Positions 31,187 to 43,182 are shown, counted from the stretch's first letter. The stretch: 64,000 bases of DNA from Gracilaria vermiculophylla (GCA_019155205.2 JAHNZQ020003146.1:1660095-1724094); one strand, 5' to 3'. Translations and numbers: made by a program. The notes: generated from the sequence alone by a model not told the origin.

Positions 31187-34100
31187 TCTTTAGAAGTGGA
31201 TGATTCTCATCCACTACACTCTCCTCCTTCAAAAACCAAGTTTGTCAGAGGCCTTCTTGGCCAGCGACGACGGGATGTTTTTGCGGCGCAGCACGTTTTG
31301 CACCATGGCAGGGACGTCTTCGTACAATGCGACAAGCGGTTTGAGTGAGTCTTCACTTTTGTCAAGTCCTTTCCAACGAGCTAGAACAAAGAGTCCATTC
31401 TCGGTTTCAACCAGTTGGAGTAGACGCCCAACTGGCATTCCTGCTTCAGAGGAGAGAACGTGGGATACTATGGCCTCGGTATTCAATGAGGCGTCGTGAT
31501 AAAACTTCAACCGAGAGCCATGGACTTCTTGTAGAGTACCATTTCGTAGATCTTCCACTTGAAAAACGTAGTCAGACAGCACCTGGGTGATTCGACGCGG
31601 GCCACGCCAGCGAAGTCCAAGCTTTTCTCCCGCAAAGAACTCCTCTTGGGCGACCAAAACAAAGTGGCCTAGAACAAATTTAGGGAGCACTCCTTTGGAT
31701 GCTCGAAGTCGTGACAATTTCCTGTTTCGCTGAAGTGAGTTCTGCTCTAGGGTATGAGGCTCGGCAACGTGTTTCTGCAGTTCGATGACATTTATGCAGC
31801 GTTCTCTCTGAGCCTTGGAAACGATGATTGTTGCAGATGTTGTCGTTCGAATGAAAGTTCCAATTGAAGAAGTAGCAGCCATGCCAAGAAAGTTTGTGAC
31901 AGGAGGAATATTTCGGCGATGGAGGGATTGTGCGTTGTTCAACACACTTTGGATGACGGGAAGGAGGTCCGGCCATTCCTTGAAGTCCATTTGCAGCTCA
32001 GAACCTAGTACACGAAAAGTACGTACTACTTCTTTGCCCAGTCGCTCTACGACACCGTTACTCCAAGGTGTGTAGGGCAGCGTAAAATGGTGTGGCACCA
32101 GCAAAGCTTTCGTAACAAGGAGAATAGTGTCGTTCTTGAAGTGTGATGGCCCATCTGACATCAGTTCTAAGGGAACACTGAACGCCGCACACCAGTCGAC
32201 GATGGCGAGTGCCGTATTCTCGGCAGATGTGCCCGGGGTGGCAAAGAACCATTTGTAGTCTGAGCGATCGTCACGCAACATCAAGATGTATCTTGGTCCT
32301 GCTCGGCTTTGGCCAATGTCGATGTAGTCAAACTGCAGAAGGTCATTGGGCTTTGTCCCGTGCAAAGCTGGTCCGAAGTGCCTCGGAACTTTTTCGCCGC
32401 CCGTGGTCGAGAGGCAGTGAATGCAGCCCTGAAAGAAGCTGCGGACATCCACATGTGCCGTATTCCAATGATAATGTTTGAGAAGTGACTATAAGGTGGC
32501 CTTTTTCCCGCGGGGTTCTGAAGGGCAGGTGTGCGCGATGATGCACAGTCGTAGCTGGAGATTATCGGCTGCCTCTGGAATCCAGATTACTCCCGATGCA
32601 GTTTGCCAGATACCATCGATCTTTTCCAAATTTGGCGGGCGCTCGCTATCGTTTTTGTTTTGGTGCTGAGCGATTTCGGTTGCCGTTGGCCAACAGAACT
32701 CTTCGGAATTAGTGGATGGTAAGACTGGAATGCTGATTAGACGGCGGACTGTGGATGGTGCGGTCCAGCGTGTTAGCATGTCCGCCCAGACGTTGTCCAA
32801 GCCACTATTGTGGAAGCAGGTGTATGAGTAGGAACTCAATCGAACTGCACATCGCAAGACCTTCCTTGTGGATGAAAGGCTAAGATCCGGGATTAAAGAT
32901 AGTGGATCGAAGAAAAAGATGAGGTTGTTGTGATCCGTGAAGAGATCGAAACCAGCGGCCGTGGTTACCAGCCAATACATGCGCTCAACTGTGGCCATGC
33001 TTGCAAATCCCTCTTTTTCCAAAGTAGACCAGCCAAGTTGTGTTGCGTTAAAACGCCCCAAACAGAATGCAAGAGGACTGGGCCGTTGATCTTTGCGCGG
33101 TTTGGGAAGATCTTCATGGGGAACCTGTGTGACAATGCTTGCCCAGTTTGTATCTGAAGCGTCGGTGTAGATGCAAAACCTCTGATCTTCATCGCGATGT
33201 GCGAGTGTGACCAAGTCGACCAGAGTTTGTTTGCAAATCTAGAAGCATTCCAGCTCTTGTTTATCCCAGTCCAAGGTGGCCAGCTGTACGGACGATACGG
33301 CGCGTTTGGTGCGCTTCCCGGCGACTTCGTAGACTCGTTTCATGCACACGTGCAAGCATTCAATGATGCTGGCGAAGTTGGGAATGCCAGTCTTAACCCA
33401 TTGCATGGCACAGATGAATTGATGCAGATGTGCTCCGGTTATGGGCGGTTCCATGTCAATGAGTGCTTCAAGGTGTCGAGGGTCGTGGCGTACGCCGGCT
33501 GCTCATACGATTCTTCCACACCAGCGAATGGACTTCGCAAACAGAATGCATTTCTTCGGGTGTAGACGAATGCAGTACCGTACGCATGTTTGAAACAGAG
33601 TGCGAATCGCGTTGAGAAGACCTTCGACAGTTAAACTATGTAAAAGGATGTCGTCTAGCCAGTACAATAGCTGCTGCAAAAGTTCCTTCGGGAAAATAGA
33701 AGCGAGTACCGACTGAAGATGTGTGGTGGCGTTGGTTGTGCCATGAAGAACTTGAGTTGGAGAGAATACGCCATCTGGCTTGATGAATGACTGAAGTTCT
33801 TGTGATTCCTTATGAAGCGGAAACTGCCAGTACCCGTGAGAGAGTTCAAAGGTAGCAAAGAAGCGCGACTTTGCGAGTTTCAGGAGCTCGTGCTCAATGT
33901 TGGGCATAGGGACCTGGTGCCGCACCGTAAACTGGTTGACTGGGCGCAGGTCGATTGTGAATCGAAATCGTGCAGGCCCTGATTTCGGGACGATAAGCGG
34001 GGCAGATGCCCATGGAGAGGATGGGTTCGGATACACCATGCCAGTACGGACGAGCTCAGAGACGAATTTGACCAAGGAGTTTCGCTTGTCCTGTGAATAC

Positions 34101-36323
34101 TTGCGCAGGCGGACACGAATAGGGCGAGCACCTGCAGTTAACGTGATCTTCAAGGGCGCGAATTTGGCTGCAGGTCCGGATGAAAATGAAGTTCTGAAAA
34201 TATCGATGTGCTCGTCGAGTAGTTGTCTCAGATTTTCCGAGTCCTTGGGAGCCATTCCTTTGTCTGCAGCTATTCGTAGCATTCCATAAACGGCAGCGCG
34301 AATATCTTCGTGTTGGTTTCTGTCTCCAGAATCGAGTAATGCCGGGTCTGGAAACGGGTCTTCGTCCTGACGAGCTGAGTTGTAGTTCACTCGTGGTCTA
34401 TTGTGGTCGATCTGTGCGTGCTCGCCGGAGGTTTCTCCGTTTGGACGGGCGACAATCAGTCGGCTGACGTATCCATTACATGCATTGGAGGTAGGATTGC
34501 CTACGGCAGAGCAGTCCGAGCCGTTCAAAGCGAACCTGTTGTTGTCCAGAAGCGTATTGGTATCGACTCGAAGGTGTTCGAGTACTGGCCTGCCAATTAA
34601 GAGCGCTTCGCAGGCTAGATCATCGTGTGACACTAAGAATGAGATGTTGTGGAGCGCGAGGTTTCCGGATGCCAGATGTAAGATGGTGCGTGGCACAGTC
34701 CAAATGCGAGAGAAAGAAAATTGTTCTGCAGCGTCTTGCTTATCTTTTTTCAGCGCGACTGAAAGTTTGACGGTGTTGATAGCTGCGATCTTTCCAATGC
34801 CTCTGATGGCAGCGGATTCGGCGAGTTTGGGAGATGCGATGCTGTCATCGCTTCCGTCGTCACATCGGCCACTGGATCCCATGGAGCTAATCCCATCCGA
34901 TACAGTGATAGAACAGCTGGCGCTTGAGCCTTGCACTGGTGGCCGTAGACGGCCTACAGTTTTATCCCTGGCCTGATTTGTGTTGGCTTTCTGTGATCTA
35001 GTGCTCTTCGATGGGCCATCTGCGGCTTTCCTGGCGGCAATCCTTGCTCGTATTTCAGCCTTCAAAGTCTCCTTTTCGGCATCCGTGCATTTCTCGCAGT
35101 CGTCAATCCAATGCCGTTCTTCATTCTTTGCGCAAGAAGGGTGTGGACAGAACGGAGGTGGTCGTGCTGAACCTTTGCGAGAGGAGCGTGCGGACGACGC
35201 AGATGCTGCAGAGCTTCTTTTGTTTTCTTTCGTGGATCTCGTTTCTCCACACGGTGGACCTGAACGCGAGTTCGAGTGTCGCAATGTTGAAGGCGGGCCA
35301 TTGTCTATGATCTGAAAAGCTTCGGCAACAGTCATGGCGTGATTCATGAATTCTTTCACGTTGTTGTTGTGAGAAGAATATGCTCCTTCAAGATCCGTTA
35401 GAAGCCGTTGTTGTAAAGATCGTGGTTTAACTGCGGAAAGTAAGTGCTTCACCGCAAGTTTCGGATGGTTCTTCATAATTCAAGTTAGTCCGTTGCGTCT
35501 CAGTGCGGAGAGATATGACGTGAACAAACTTTTCATGCGTGAGCGAGATGAGGTATCTGTCATGGCCATATGTACTTCTCGTTTGATGATATTGTCGATG
35601 TGGGCGATGTTCATCATGTCCTTTTCCTCTTCGGCCTCTGAATCAAGATATGCTCGGAGTTTCTCTTCCGTGAGTTCGTCCGTGCTCTTCCCACCTGGAA
35701 TGTATTCCAGTTCAATGGAAGACTTTAGCCATTCAGGGTCCACACAGTAGGACAGGTTGACGGGACGGACCGGTTCGGTCGTGGTGGAGTCTACAACAGC
35801 CAGTTGAAGCGCTCGGGCTCTAACTTCCTTGGCATATTGATCGTACTATTGAAGAAGAACTCTGATGGCCTTCGGAGTCGTTGATGTCAGCTTGAGGTGG
35901 CTAACTGAAAAAGAAACGGAAGAGGGGGGTTGAAGAATGTAGTCCTGGTTATCAGCAGAACTTTCGGCATGCGTCATTACGGGTGAGGGCGTCGTTGATG
36001 TGGAAGCCATTTGATGATCGAACGTGGTAATGAGCGCGGTACAACCGGTATCGGCAGTGATCACTGTGCGCAGTTTGGAGGAACGCGCAGGTTGATGGTG
36101 AGAGTGTTTGTGAGCTATTCAGTTCGATGCCCTCGAGGTTTACGGGAGGGCGGCGCACCAGCGGCTTAAGTAGACGCCGCTGTGCCCGAATCGGGAAACG
36201 CCAATCTGAGCTAACTGCCAGCTAATCAAGCAGCGCCACCTATGTCGTGGGTGCTCCACGACGCTCCATCTAATCGGGGGTAACTATCTGTGTCTTTGGA
36301 AGTGGATGATTCTCATCCACTAC
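31187..36323 (-). mobile_element. Family B Ty3/gypsy retrotransposon
   Basis: Minus-strand element. Both outer ends carry the same LTR terminus (GTGGATGATTCTCATCCAC followed by TACA; 36301-36323 and 31196-31218). The 3' LTR is truncated to about 32 bp by the adjoining family A LTR. A polypurine tract GAAGGAGGAGAG (31230-31219) overlaps the pol stop and abuts the LTR. Gag starts 36010, so 5' LTR plus leader total at most 313 bp. The coding frame is continuous from 36010 to 31229. Confidence 0.8.
31229..36010 (-). pseudogene. Family B gag-pol polyprotein, single frame with five internal stops
   Basis: 1594 codons in one frame, no frameshift, interrupted by TAG 35848-35846, TGA 35482-35480, TGA 33505-33503, TAG 33241-33239 and TAG 32491-32489. 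Seen in order: gag (MASTSTTPSPVMTH...), a Cys/His block CPHPSCAKNEERHWIDDC, a degenerate retropepsin region (LLDNNRFAL...), RT with FRFTIDLRPVNQFTV and the active site LLYWLDDILLH (W in place of the usual aromatic), RNase H (FCIYTDASDTNWAS), integrase core with LQFDYIDIG, ELMSDGPSHF and NGVVERLGKEV (all three acidic residues present), and a C-terminal chromo-like domain (LFVLARWKGLDKSEDSL). The stop ends exactly at the polypurine tract. Confidence 0.85.
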
Positions 36324-37353
36324 AAAACGGCAACATTTCCATCTGTAATATTTCGCAGAACTTCTTAAGATCCATACTTTCTCTGCAGATCACTAACTTG
36401 CTTAGACTATAGAACGAACATGCTCCCCATAACATGATAGAATCATCACCATTTTGCTTTTTAAAAAAAAAAAATTCATTCTTCCGTATTAAATGCTAAC
36501 AGTAGACAGACCCATCTAGAAAATCAAGAATAATCTTTTTTTTATCAAAGAATTTTTTTTTCACTCATCTAATGAACACGTCATTTTATGACGAGCCCAA
36601 ATTCTTTTTGTTTTTTTCTGTGGCGTCATCATCATTTATGTGGATGTTTTTTCTTATATATCAAATTTGGATCTTTTTCCATGATCTGTAGCACTCTGCA
36701 AACAGAGAATGGTAATGAAAGAGAGTTTTGGGGCTCTGTAGCAGACTGATTTGAATTTGATCCTGCACAAAGCAGAGCTGTTTTGGGTGTCGATGACAAA
36801 ACTTTGTTGTTTGATCCCTTAAAATACATGCTGCACTTCCCTGGATTCTTTGAAAGAATTCTGTGGAACAGATTGAGAGCAATTGAGAGTGTCAGCAATT
36901 TTTCTTTGCGAGCAACAGTGGGCTTTAGCAGCCAATATCATTTTTTTTCTTTATCGAAAAAAGGTTTACAACGTCCCGGTTCTTCTTAGTTTGGTTTGTG
37001 GAGACGTGAGGAAGACTAGGATCGAACGATCCTGGTATTTGAACTACTATATAGTGCACGCTTTTTTGAAAGAGATAGAGAAAACATAATTGGACTTTAT
37101 TTGTATTTTGCAAGTCTTTACCGTGATTAGTTTATTGGAGGCCACGGACATTTTCGTAGTGTACTGTAACGTGATAAATAGGTTATGAATGACAGGCTTA
37201 TACTTCACGTTTGAAAGAATGTGCCTCAGGGAAAGAAAAGTTGTTCAGCAACAACTGTAGAGGTAGGCGGTGGATTTATTCAGATTTCGCAAACTGTATA
37301 ACAGTCATTCGCATAATTATGAAGACTGCAGTACGAGGGCGCGCATCGCCCTA
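36324..37353. other. AT-rich intergenic, nothing recognised
   Basis: About 1 kb of AT-rich sequence with T-runs; frames up to about 88 codons without domains. Confidence 0.5.
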
Positions 37354-38636
37354 CAGACTGTTTCAAAAACATAAAACATGCTGTGAAATCTCAAAAAAAC
37401 GAAAAAATGTATACTGTACGCCTACAAAAATAGGTTTCACAAAAAAGTAAAGTCAAAAAAACGTTTCAAAAACATATGATCATCAATAAAAAATCTTTAC
37501 TGCGCGACGATCAATAGTTTATTTTGCATCTTTTTTGCTGTGTAACGCTAATGCAACGTTTTGGCATCGAATTGATGTACTTTTCTACAATTGAAACTGT
37601 TCTAGATTTCCATCAATTTTTAATATAGTTTTTGAGTTCAAAAACTGTCTGAAATTGCCTTCCATGCGCATAAACCATCCTCACCAGCAGTCCCCAAACG
37701 TTTTCAACTGGGTTTAAATTTAGTGAGCGCGCCGGCTACTCTATAACAGATACTTCAGACACCTGTAGCCAATTTTCGATTAGAGATGAAGTGTGTACAG
37801 GCGCATTATCCTGTTGAAAAATAAACTTTTATTCATGGAAACGTAAACTAAAAAACGCAAATAATTATAAAGAACTTTTTTATACTTTTCTGCGTTCATG
37901 GTTGTTTCCATAAATGCAATTTCAGTGACACCTGTTTTAGAAATGCCGGCCCAGACTATAATAGAGCCTCTACCTGAATGCCTAATACACAATTCATGAC
38001 ACTCCTAAAAAACCTCGTGCCAATAATATTTGTAGCAATGTGGTCCATCTAAATTGAACTTTTTTTCATCAGTAAAAATAAAAGTTTCCCATTCTTTTTT
38101 CTAGTAGGCTTTTCCAGCACACCATCTAACTCTGTTTTGCTTGTGATGGTCTTGGAGAAAGAAAGTTTTTTTCATTTTTTTATATTTAAATAAATTTGTG
38201 CTGTTTATCCGCCTGCATATACATTTAGTAGATTTACAAACGATGAGATTGAAATTAATTTCAATTGTTTTGCACGATACTTTTCCTTTGCACAACTTCC
38301 ATTTAATTCCTCTTTTGCCTGCTGGGCTGAGCTTTTTTGGGCGTCCCGGAAATCGTTTTAAGCCATATTGAGTCGGGTTTTGAGAAAAATAGCAATTGTG
38401 ACCCTAGAACGCTTTAATGTTTTAGCTATAGCACTGTTAGAATGTGTCTCTGCGTTAAACTTAACGATTTGAAGCTGTTTTTGCTTGGAAAGTGGCGGGC
38501 CTCGAGCCATTTTTACTAGAAAGAAGACGGTGTACATATCTTTTTGAAACGATTCTACATAGACTATGTTCAAAATCTAGTCTACAGTACAGTTTTGGCG
38601 CACTTTTGAGGGGTAATATGTTTTTGAAACGCACTG
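37354..38636 (-). mobile_element. Tc1/mariner element, complete ends, 1283 bp
   Basis: Starts CAGACTGTTTCAAAAACATA after TA (37352-37353) and ends TTTTTGAAACGCACTG before TA (38637-38638). The ends are inverted repeats (CAGTGCGTTTCAAAAACATA type) and the flanking TA is the expected target duplication. Length is typical of the superfamily. Two further damaged copies lie at 8930-9648 and 51014-58949. Confidence 0.85.
37613..38510 (-). pseudogene. Tc1/mariner transposase pseudogene
   Basis: Starts MARGPPLSKQKQLQIVKFNA with a helix-turn-helix (SNSAIAKTLKRSRVTIAIF). The catalytic half shows GRGSIIVWAGISKTGV, FIFQQDNAPVH with the second Asp, and LNLNPVENVWG; the residue expected as third acidic ligand (SPDLNP) reads Asn (SLNLNP). 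Multiple frameshifts separate the N-terminal, middle and C-terminal parts, and a TAG precedes the last motif. It is inactive. Confidence 0.8.
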
Positions 38637-39749
38637 TACCTTATTCGGGCGCGCGCGCGCAGCATGGACGCGCGCCGCCCACCTTCGGTGCGCACGCACG
38701 CAGTTGGCGACGCCGTGCTGCCCTACTTTCGCGAAGGCGCCACTGCGCGGTTCCGCGCGCGCTGGCGCGCAGACGGCGCCGTTGGCCATCCGCGCCGCAC
38801 GCGGTGCGCCGGTGGGAAGTGCCCAACAGCGTGGCGCGCAGTCTGCGAAACTGCTCGGGTGTGCCCCATAGGTGTCACCGCTCTTGTCGGCGCGTGTCGG
38901 CGGGTGAACCGGCGCGCGTAACTCTTGCTGCTTTGAACAGCCCATCTGCTTGTCCAGCGTGTTCACGTGTACACGAGTACATCTCACCGTGCTGATCGCC
39001 AACTAATTTTGGCTATCGTTCTATCGTTGCAGTCCTGGAGCATATACCCATCCCGGTGCAACATTAGGTAGCTGCAACACCAATGTGCTTGGTGACATCT
39101 GCATGCCTGCTGCTGCGCAGACACATTGCAGGTCTTTCCCCGACCCCCGGCGCCACCGGCTCTTCCCCACTACTTTTCGGGCCGCAAACACTGCCCATTT
39201 CGTCGGGCATCCTCCTCAGGTCGACCCTACTTTGCACGCGCACCCATGTCCGCCGTTTGCGCTCTTGCTGCCACCGCATCCTTTCACACCGTTCAAATCT
39301 CGTTCATTTCGACCTCTTCAACGTGGGCCCCAGTCGCCGTGCCGCTGCGACTCACGGAATGGAACACCTACATTTTTGCACAACACCGCCCAGAACAATA
39401 CCTTGAACGCTGGTGCAGCGGCCGTTCCCGCCGTTCCATAACCCATCCCGAACGCTTGCCATCCTAGCCAGGCCGCCCATGCTGCTTGCACGGCCCGCAC
39501 CACTCTCCCAAGCCTCCCTACTTCGAAGAGCATTACAATGCGGTCGCACATTCACAATGAGCACAAAGGCCCCTGTCGTACCCAAACAAACCTCAGCGCA
39601 CGCCGTTCTTGTTGTACAAACACAACTCGTGACCTTCATCCACAAGCACTCGTTGGGCTTGTTACACATTCTCAATACAGCCACCGCGCCCACCGTCTCT
39701 ATATCTGTGCGCCAAGCTCCACTGCCGCCCGCGTCTCGGAGCCGCTTGC
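38637..39749. other. Intergenic upstream of the glycosyltransferase gene
   Basis: 38640-38930 is a short GC-rich block, then ordinary composition. Overlapping frames of 60-140 codons have no domain. The last few hundred bases are presumably promoter and 5' leader of the GT14 gene. Confidence 0.45.
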
Positions 39750-41267
39750 ATGCCCTTGCGCAATCTGAGAATGCCTCGTCGTTTTGGGGCATCGCTCCCG
39801 TCTCCGCGGACCTCCTCTTCCTCGCTTCTGTCGTCTTCTTGCTCCGCCAGCTACGATGCCCAATCTTCTGCGGCCTCCAACCCCCTGCACATGCCTCGCC
39901 CCGGGAACGGTGGCAAACTTGCGCCGCCCGAGAGGCAGCACCTGACGTCCCGCGCAGCCATGCGCCTGTGGATGCCTCTGTTGTTCGCCACTTTTCTTCT
40001 TTTTCAGCTCGCCACCGTCTTCGCCGCCCCCTCGCCCCCGTACTTTGCGGCGAAGCTGGAGGCGGCCTCGGGTGCGGATGACAAGTTTTCCCCCATGTCC
40101 AGAGATGTTGAACAATCCGCCCCATCCACCAATGCCCCGGAAATCGTCTCGGAGCCCGCAACCCGCGACGGGCTCGAAGCCATTCCGTCCCACGAGCACA
40201 TCGGGCGCGCGGCTGATGCGGGGGAGGCGACCGGCGAAACCGGCCAGGCCGGTGGGAAAAGCGAAGGCCACGAGGCGCCACGAGAAGCGAATCTGGCGTA
40301 CTTTATCCAGATTTCCGACGCGACAGTGTCTCACCTTCCCCGCCTGCTGAAGGCCATTTACCACCCCAAGAACGTGTACGCCGTTCACTTTGACCTGAAG
40401 GTTTCGAAGGACAGAGTTCAAAACGTGGTGCGGGAGCTTCGTGAGCACATCGGGGAGGCTCGCAATTTTCACGTCATGCCGTCCGAGCTCATCACGTATC
40501 GCGGCGTCAGCATGCTGCTCAACACGATTAGCGCCATCCAGCTCCTTTACGAAAAAGATGAGGATTGGGACTACTTTATCAACATCAGTGGCTCTGATTA
40601 CCCGCTGGTCACCGTCGAGACCCAGCGCCAGCTCCTGGGCCACGAGCTGGGCTTGAACTACTTCACGTACGCGCCTAGTGAGAAGTGGGCGGAGATGGCC
40701 GAGAACCGCATGTCCGAACTGTGGTACGATGAGTCCATTGCATTCCGGAAGAATGCGAGCCTCGGTGAGCTGCGAAAGCTGGCCATTCGCAACCCGCTCG
40801 TCGACCAGCGCGAATTCGAAGTGACGCACGCAGAGGCGTGGATGATTTCGTCCCGCGAATTCTGCAGGTTTGTTCTTAGGAGCGACATGGCGCGCAAAAT
40901 GCTCGTGGCCTTTTCGTACGCTGTCGACAGCTCCGAGCATTACTTTGCCAGCCTGGCGTGGAATCACGACAAATTCAAGAAGACTCTCGTTACTCACTCG
41001 TTGCGCATGGTTATTTGGAATCACGAAGGCAAATTGTCAGGCCAACATCCGTACAACGTGGATGAACGCCTTGATAACGGGGAGTACAGGTTCAAAGGGT
41101 TGATTGATAAATCGGTTCTGTTCTTCGCAAGGAAGTTCAAAGAGTGCAACTCGCAGCTCATGGATTACGTGGACCAACGAGCAAAAAAGAAGGAAACTTT
41201 TGATTCCGCCCAAGACCACTTGATCAAGAAGATCGCCAGCCGGTTTATCCGGTTGGAAGAACTGTGA
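39750..41267 (+). CDS. GT14 family (core-2/I-branching, xylosyltransferase-like) glycosyltransferase
   Basis: 505 residues from ATG 39750. A hydrophobic segment at about 73-93 fits a type II Golgi signal anchor; starting at ATG 39960 (MRLWMPLLFATFLLF) would place it at the very N-terminus and is equally plausible. The Branch domain spans about 182-440: AYFIQISDATVSHLPRLL, YAVHFDLKV, WDYFINISGSDYPL (family hallmark), EAWMISSREFCRFVL, SSEHYFASL and RMVIWNHEGK. Such enzymes transfer GlcNAc or xylose in the secretory pathway; the donor cannot be told from sequence. The transporter gene next door on the opposite strand could supply a nucleotide sugar, but this is only proximity. No intron is needed. 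Confidence 0.85.
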   Translation: MPLRNLRMPRRFGASLPSPRTSSSSLLSSSCSASYDAQSSAASNPLHMPRPGNGGKLAPPERQHLTSRAAMRLWMPLLFATFLLFQLATVFAAPSPPYFAAKLEAASGADDKFSPMSRDVEQSAPSTNAPEIVSEPATRDGLEAIPSHEHIGRAADAGEATGETGQAGGKSEGHEAPREANLAYFIQISDATVSHLPRLLKAIYHPKNVYAVHFDLKVSKDRVQNVVRELREHIGEARNFHVMPSELITYRGVSMLLNTISAIQLLYEKDEDWDYFINISGSDYPLVTVETQRQLLGHELGLNYFTYAPSEKWAEMAENRMSELWYDESIAFRKNASLGELRKLAIRNPLVDQREFEVTHAEAWMISSREFCRFVLRSDMARKMLVAFSYAVDSSEHYFASLAWNHDKFKKTLVTHSLRMVIWNHEGKLSGQHPYNVDERLDNGEYRFKGLIDKSVLFFARKFKECNSQLMDYVDQRAKKKETFDSAQDHLIKKIASRFIRLEEL

Positions 41268-41793
41268 CGTATGCTCCCCGTTCCCCTTGAATTCCACACC
41301 GACACTTACCGTGCCATGTGCGCCCAGCAGTTCAATGGGCCGCGGGAGAGGATTCGTGCACTGTTGACGCACGAACATGGCTTGCTCAGCGAGGTATGGT
41401 GTCAACTTTAGCGCTAGAATCGCGGCAGCAGGCAGGCAACTCCAATGTGTCCCCCACAATATCACTCTCACTTCATCCGACACATGGTCGGCGCATCGAA
41501 TTTTTCTCACATCAACGTCAATGCGTCATTCTTTTTTTACTGCAACGCCCGTCGCAAGTTAGAAAACCCAACACAATACTGTATGTACAAGATTAAACGA
41601 AGAAAAAACCTGAACTCGACTGTTTCGTCGACATGCTGTCGCGCGAACGGACTTGGCATTTTTTACAAACATGCCTCGGTAACAGATGAGAAAAAAAAAC
41701 CGTCAATCACACTAAGCTTTGCTTCATCACACACCTACTCCATACTAGTTGAAAACGAACGAAATAGTGAGAAAAGCAGTATCAATGGGAAAC
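41268..41793. other. Convergent intergenic region (3' flanks)
   Basis: 526 bp between the stops of two convergent genes. Only short frames; nothing recognised. Confidence 0.6.
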
Positions 41794-42810
41794 CTAAGTA
41801 CTGGCCGACTTGTCCTTGTCGACCTTTTCGGCCTCCGCGCGAGCCTTGAGCTTGAGCTGGGTGTACCAAATAACCCCAGATAGGGTGAGAGCCATACCGA
41901 AGACGTTTGCTATGTCAAAAGGCCGCTTGAACACGAAAAAATCGACGCAAAACAAGAATGCCGTCTTCCCGTTGCCGACGACATTGTAGGTCACAGCAGA
42001 AGTCTTTCCAATCAGCAGGAATATTGAGACGTTGACACAAAGCGCCAGCGCGCCAGTGAAGAGGATCTTGGCCACAGAGGGCGAGGTGGGCACATATTGG
42101 AAGATGGAATCGGGAGAAGTGAGAGAGTAATTATCAAAGAGCGGCACGACAGGGATGATTGACAGGGCCGATAGAGGTGCAATGTACAATTGAAGCTGTA
42201 AAGGATTGGCTTCGAGGGATTTTTGCAGGGAGCCACACCATATTTGATAAAAAGAGGTGCACAAAATGTTCGCGAGAGCAAAGAGTGTGCCAACGGTATT
42301 GACCTGGAAGTCTGTGAGGCCGGTGATGAGAACGCCGAAGCACATCGTGCCGAGCGCGGCCAAAAAGGGGTAGGGCAAATATTTGCGAAAGAAAACGGCT
42401 TCGATGATGACGACGCCAACCACGGTCATGTGCTTCATGACCTGGTAGAAGCCGACAGAGTTGTGTTGCAAACTGAGGTTGGAGAAAACGACAAAACCCA
42501 TGCCGGCGACGGCAAGTTTGAAGGCCTTCCGCACGTCAAGTCGCTTCGGGGTGAAGACGCCCAGTCGCGCAAGCAGCAGCAGGCCAAGAGTGGTGCACAC
42601 AAAGTGGATGAAAGTGAGAGTGGCGCCGAAGTTGAAGCCAGAGTTGTAGACAAGTTTGTTGGCGGACACGATGCCGGTGGAAGAAAAGAAGTTGAACGCA
42701 ATGACGGCGGCCACCTCAGCGTTGGAGGGGTCATCCTGCGCGGCGGCAGAACGTTCCTTTTCCAGCGGCGGGGCGGAATGCACAGTGATCTGACCTTGCT
42801 TCACAGCCAT
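41794..42810 (-). CDS. Drug/metabolite-superfamily transporter, SLC35E3/TPT-like
   Basis: 338 residues from ATG 42810 (MAVKQGQITVHS); codons further upstream lack an ATG. About ten hydrophobic spans. Diagnostic stretches: NFFSSTGIVSANKLVY, FSNLSLQHNSVGFYQVMKH, VVIIEAVFFRKYLPYP, SFYQIWCGSLQKSLEANPLQLQLY, SAVTYNVVGNGKTAFLF and DFFVFKRPFDIANVFGM. These place it in the triose-phosphate/nucleotide-sugar transporter family, closest in style to SLC35E3 and plant UDP-sugar antiporters of the Golgi. Substrate is not predictable by eye. The tail KAEAEKVDKDKS-like end is Lys-rich and cytosolic. It is convergent with the GT14 gene. Confidence 0.85.
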   Translation of the reverse strand: MAVKQGQITVHSAPPLEKERSAAAQDDPSNAEVAAVIAFNFFSSTGIVSANKLVYNSGFNFGATLTFIHFVCTTLGLLLLARLGVFTPKRLDVRKAFKLAVAGMGFVVFSNLSLQHNSVGFYQVMKHMTVVGVVIIEAVFFRKYLPYPFLAALGTMCFGVLITGLTDFQVNTVGTLFALANILCTSFYQIWCGSLQKSLEANPLQLQLYIAPLSALSIIPVVPLFDNYSLTSPDSIFQYVPTSPSVAKILFTGALALCVNVSIFLLIGKTSAVTYNVVGNGKTAFLFCVDFFVFKRPFDIANVFGMALTLSGVIWYTQLKLKARAEAEKVDKDKSAST

Positions 42811-42987
42811 TTCGGACGCGGGGAGCTCAAGAAATATTATAGAAGGCGATGCACGCGATGTCTCCGATCGCCGGAAGAGGAGTTGATGAACGTTAGGCAA
42901 AGGTGCGTCTTGTGGACCTGCGCGAAGGAAAGGTGGACAGGTAGCGAGGAAGGGCGAGCCACAGCACTATGGAGGAACGGGCGATAA

Positions 42988-42990
<3 letters not shown>

Positions 42991-43043
<53 letters not shown>

Positions 43044-43115
43044 GCGGGGGGCGCAAGGGGCTTCTAACAAGGGGGGGGGTGGGGCCGCGGGGGGGGGGGG
43101 GGGGGGGGGGGGGGG

Positions 43116-43177
<62 letters not shown>

Positions 43178-43182
43178 GGGGG
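42991..43182. repeat. Poly-G tract in transporter upstream region
   Basis: Two long G homopolymers (about 42991-43040 plus, and 43092-43176) with few interruptions, directly upstream of the transporter gene. Length is unreliable, as homopolymers this long defeat assembly. Confidence 0.85.

Noticed and set aside
33503..35482. Genetic-code change (stop codons read as amino acids) as an explanation for stop-only decay
   Set aside because: The host genes (DUG fusion, GT14, transporter, PDZ, zinc finger) end at ordinary stops with no conserved sequence beyond, and the catalytic residues of several elements are also lost.
39352..41024. Minus-strand frames (309 and 441 codons) opposite the GT14 gene
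   Set aside because: The plus strand carries clear GT14 motifs; the antisense frames show no recognisable domain.
42223..42987. 254-codon plus-strand frame opposite the transporter
   Set aside because: Antisense shadow of a clear ten-span transporter.
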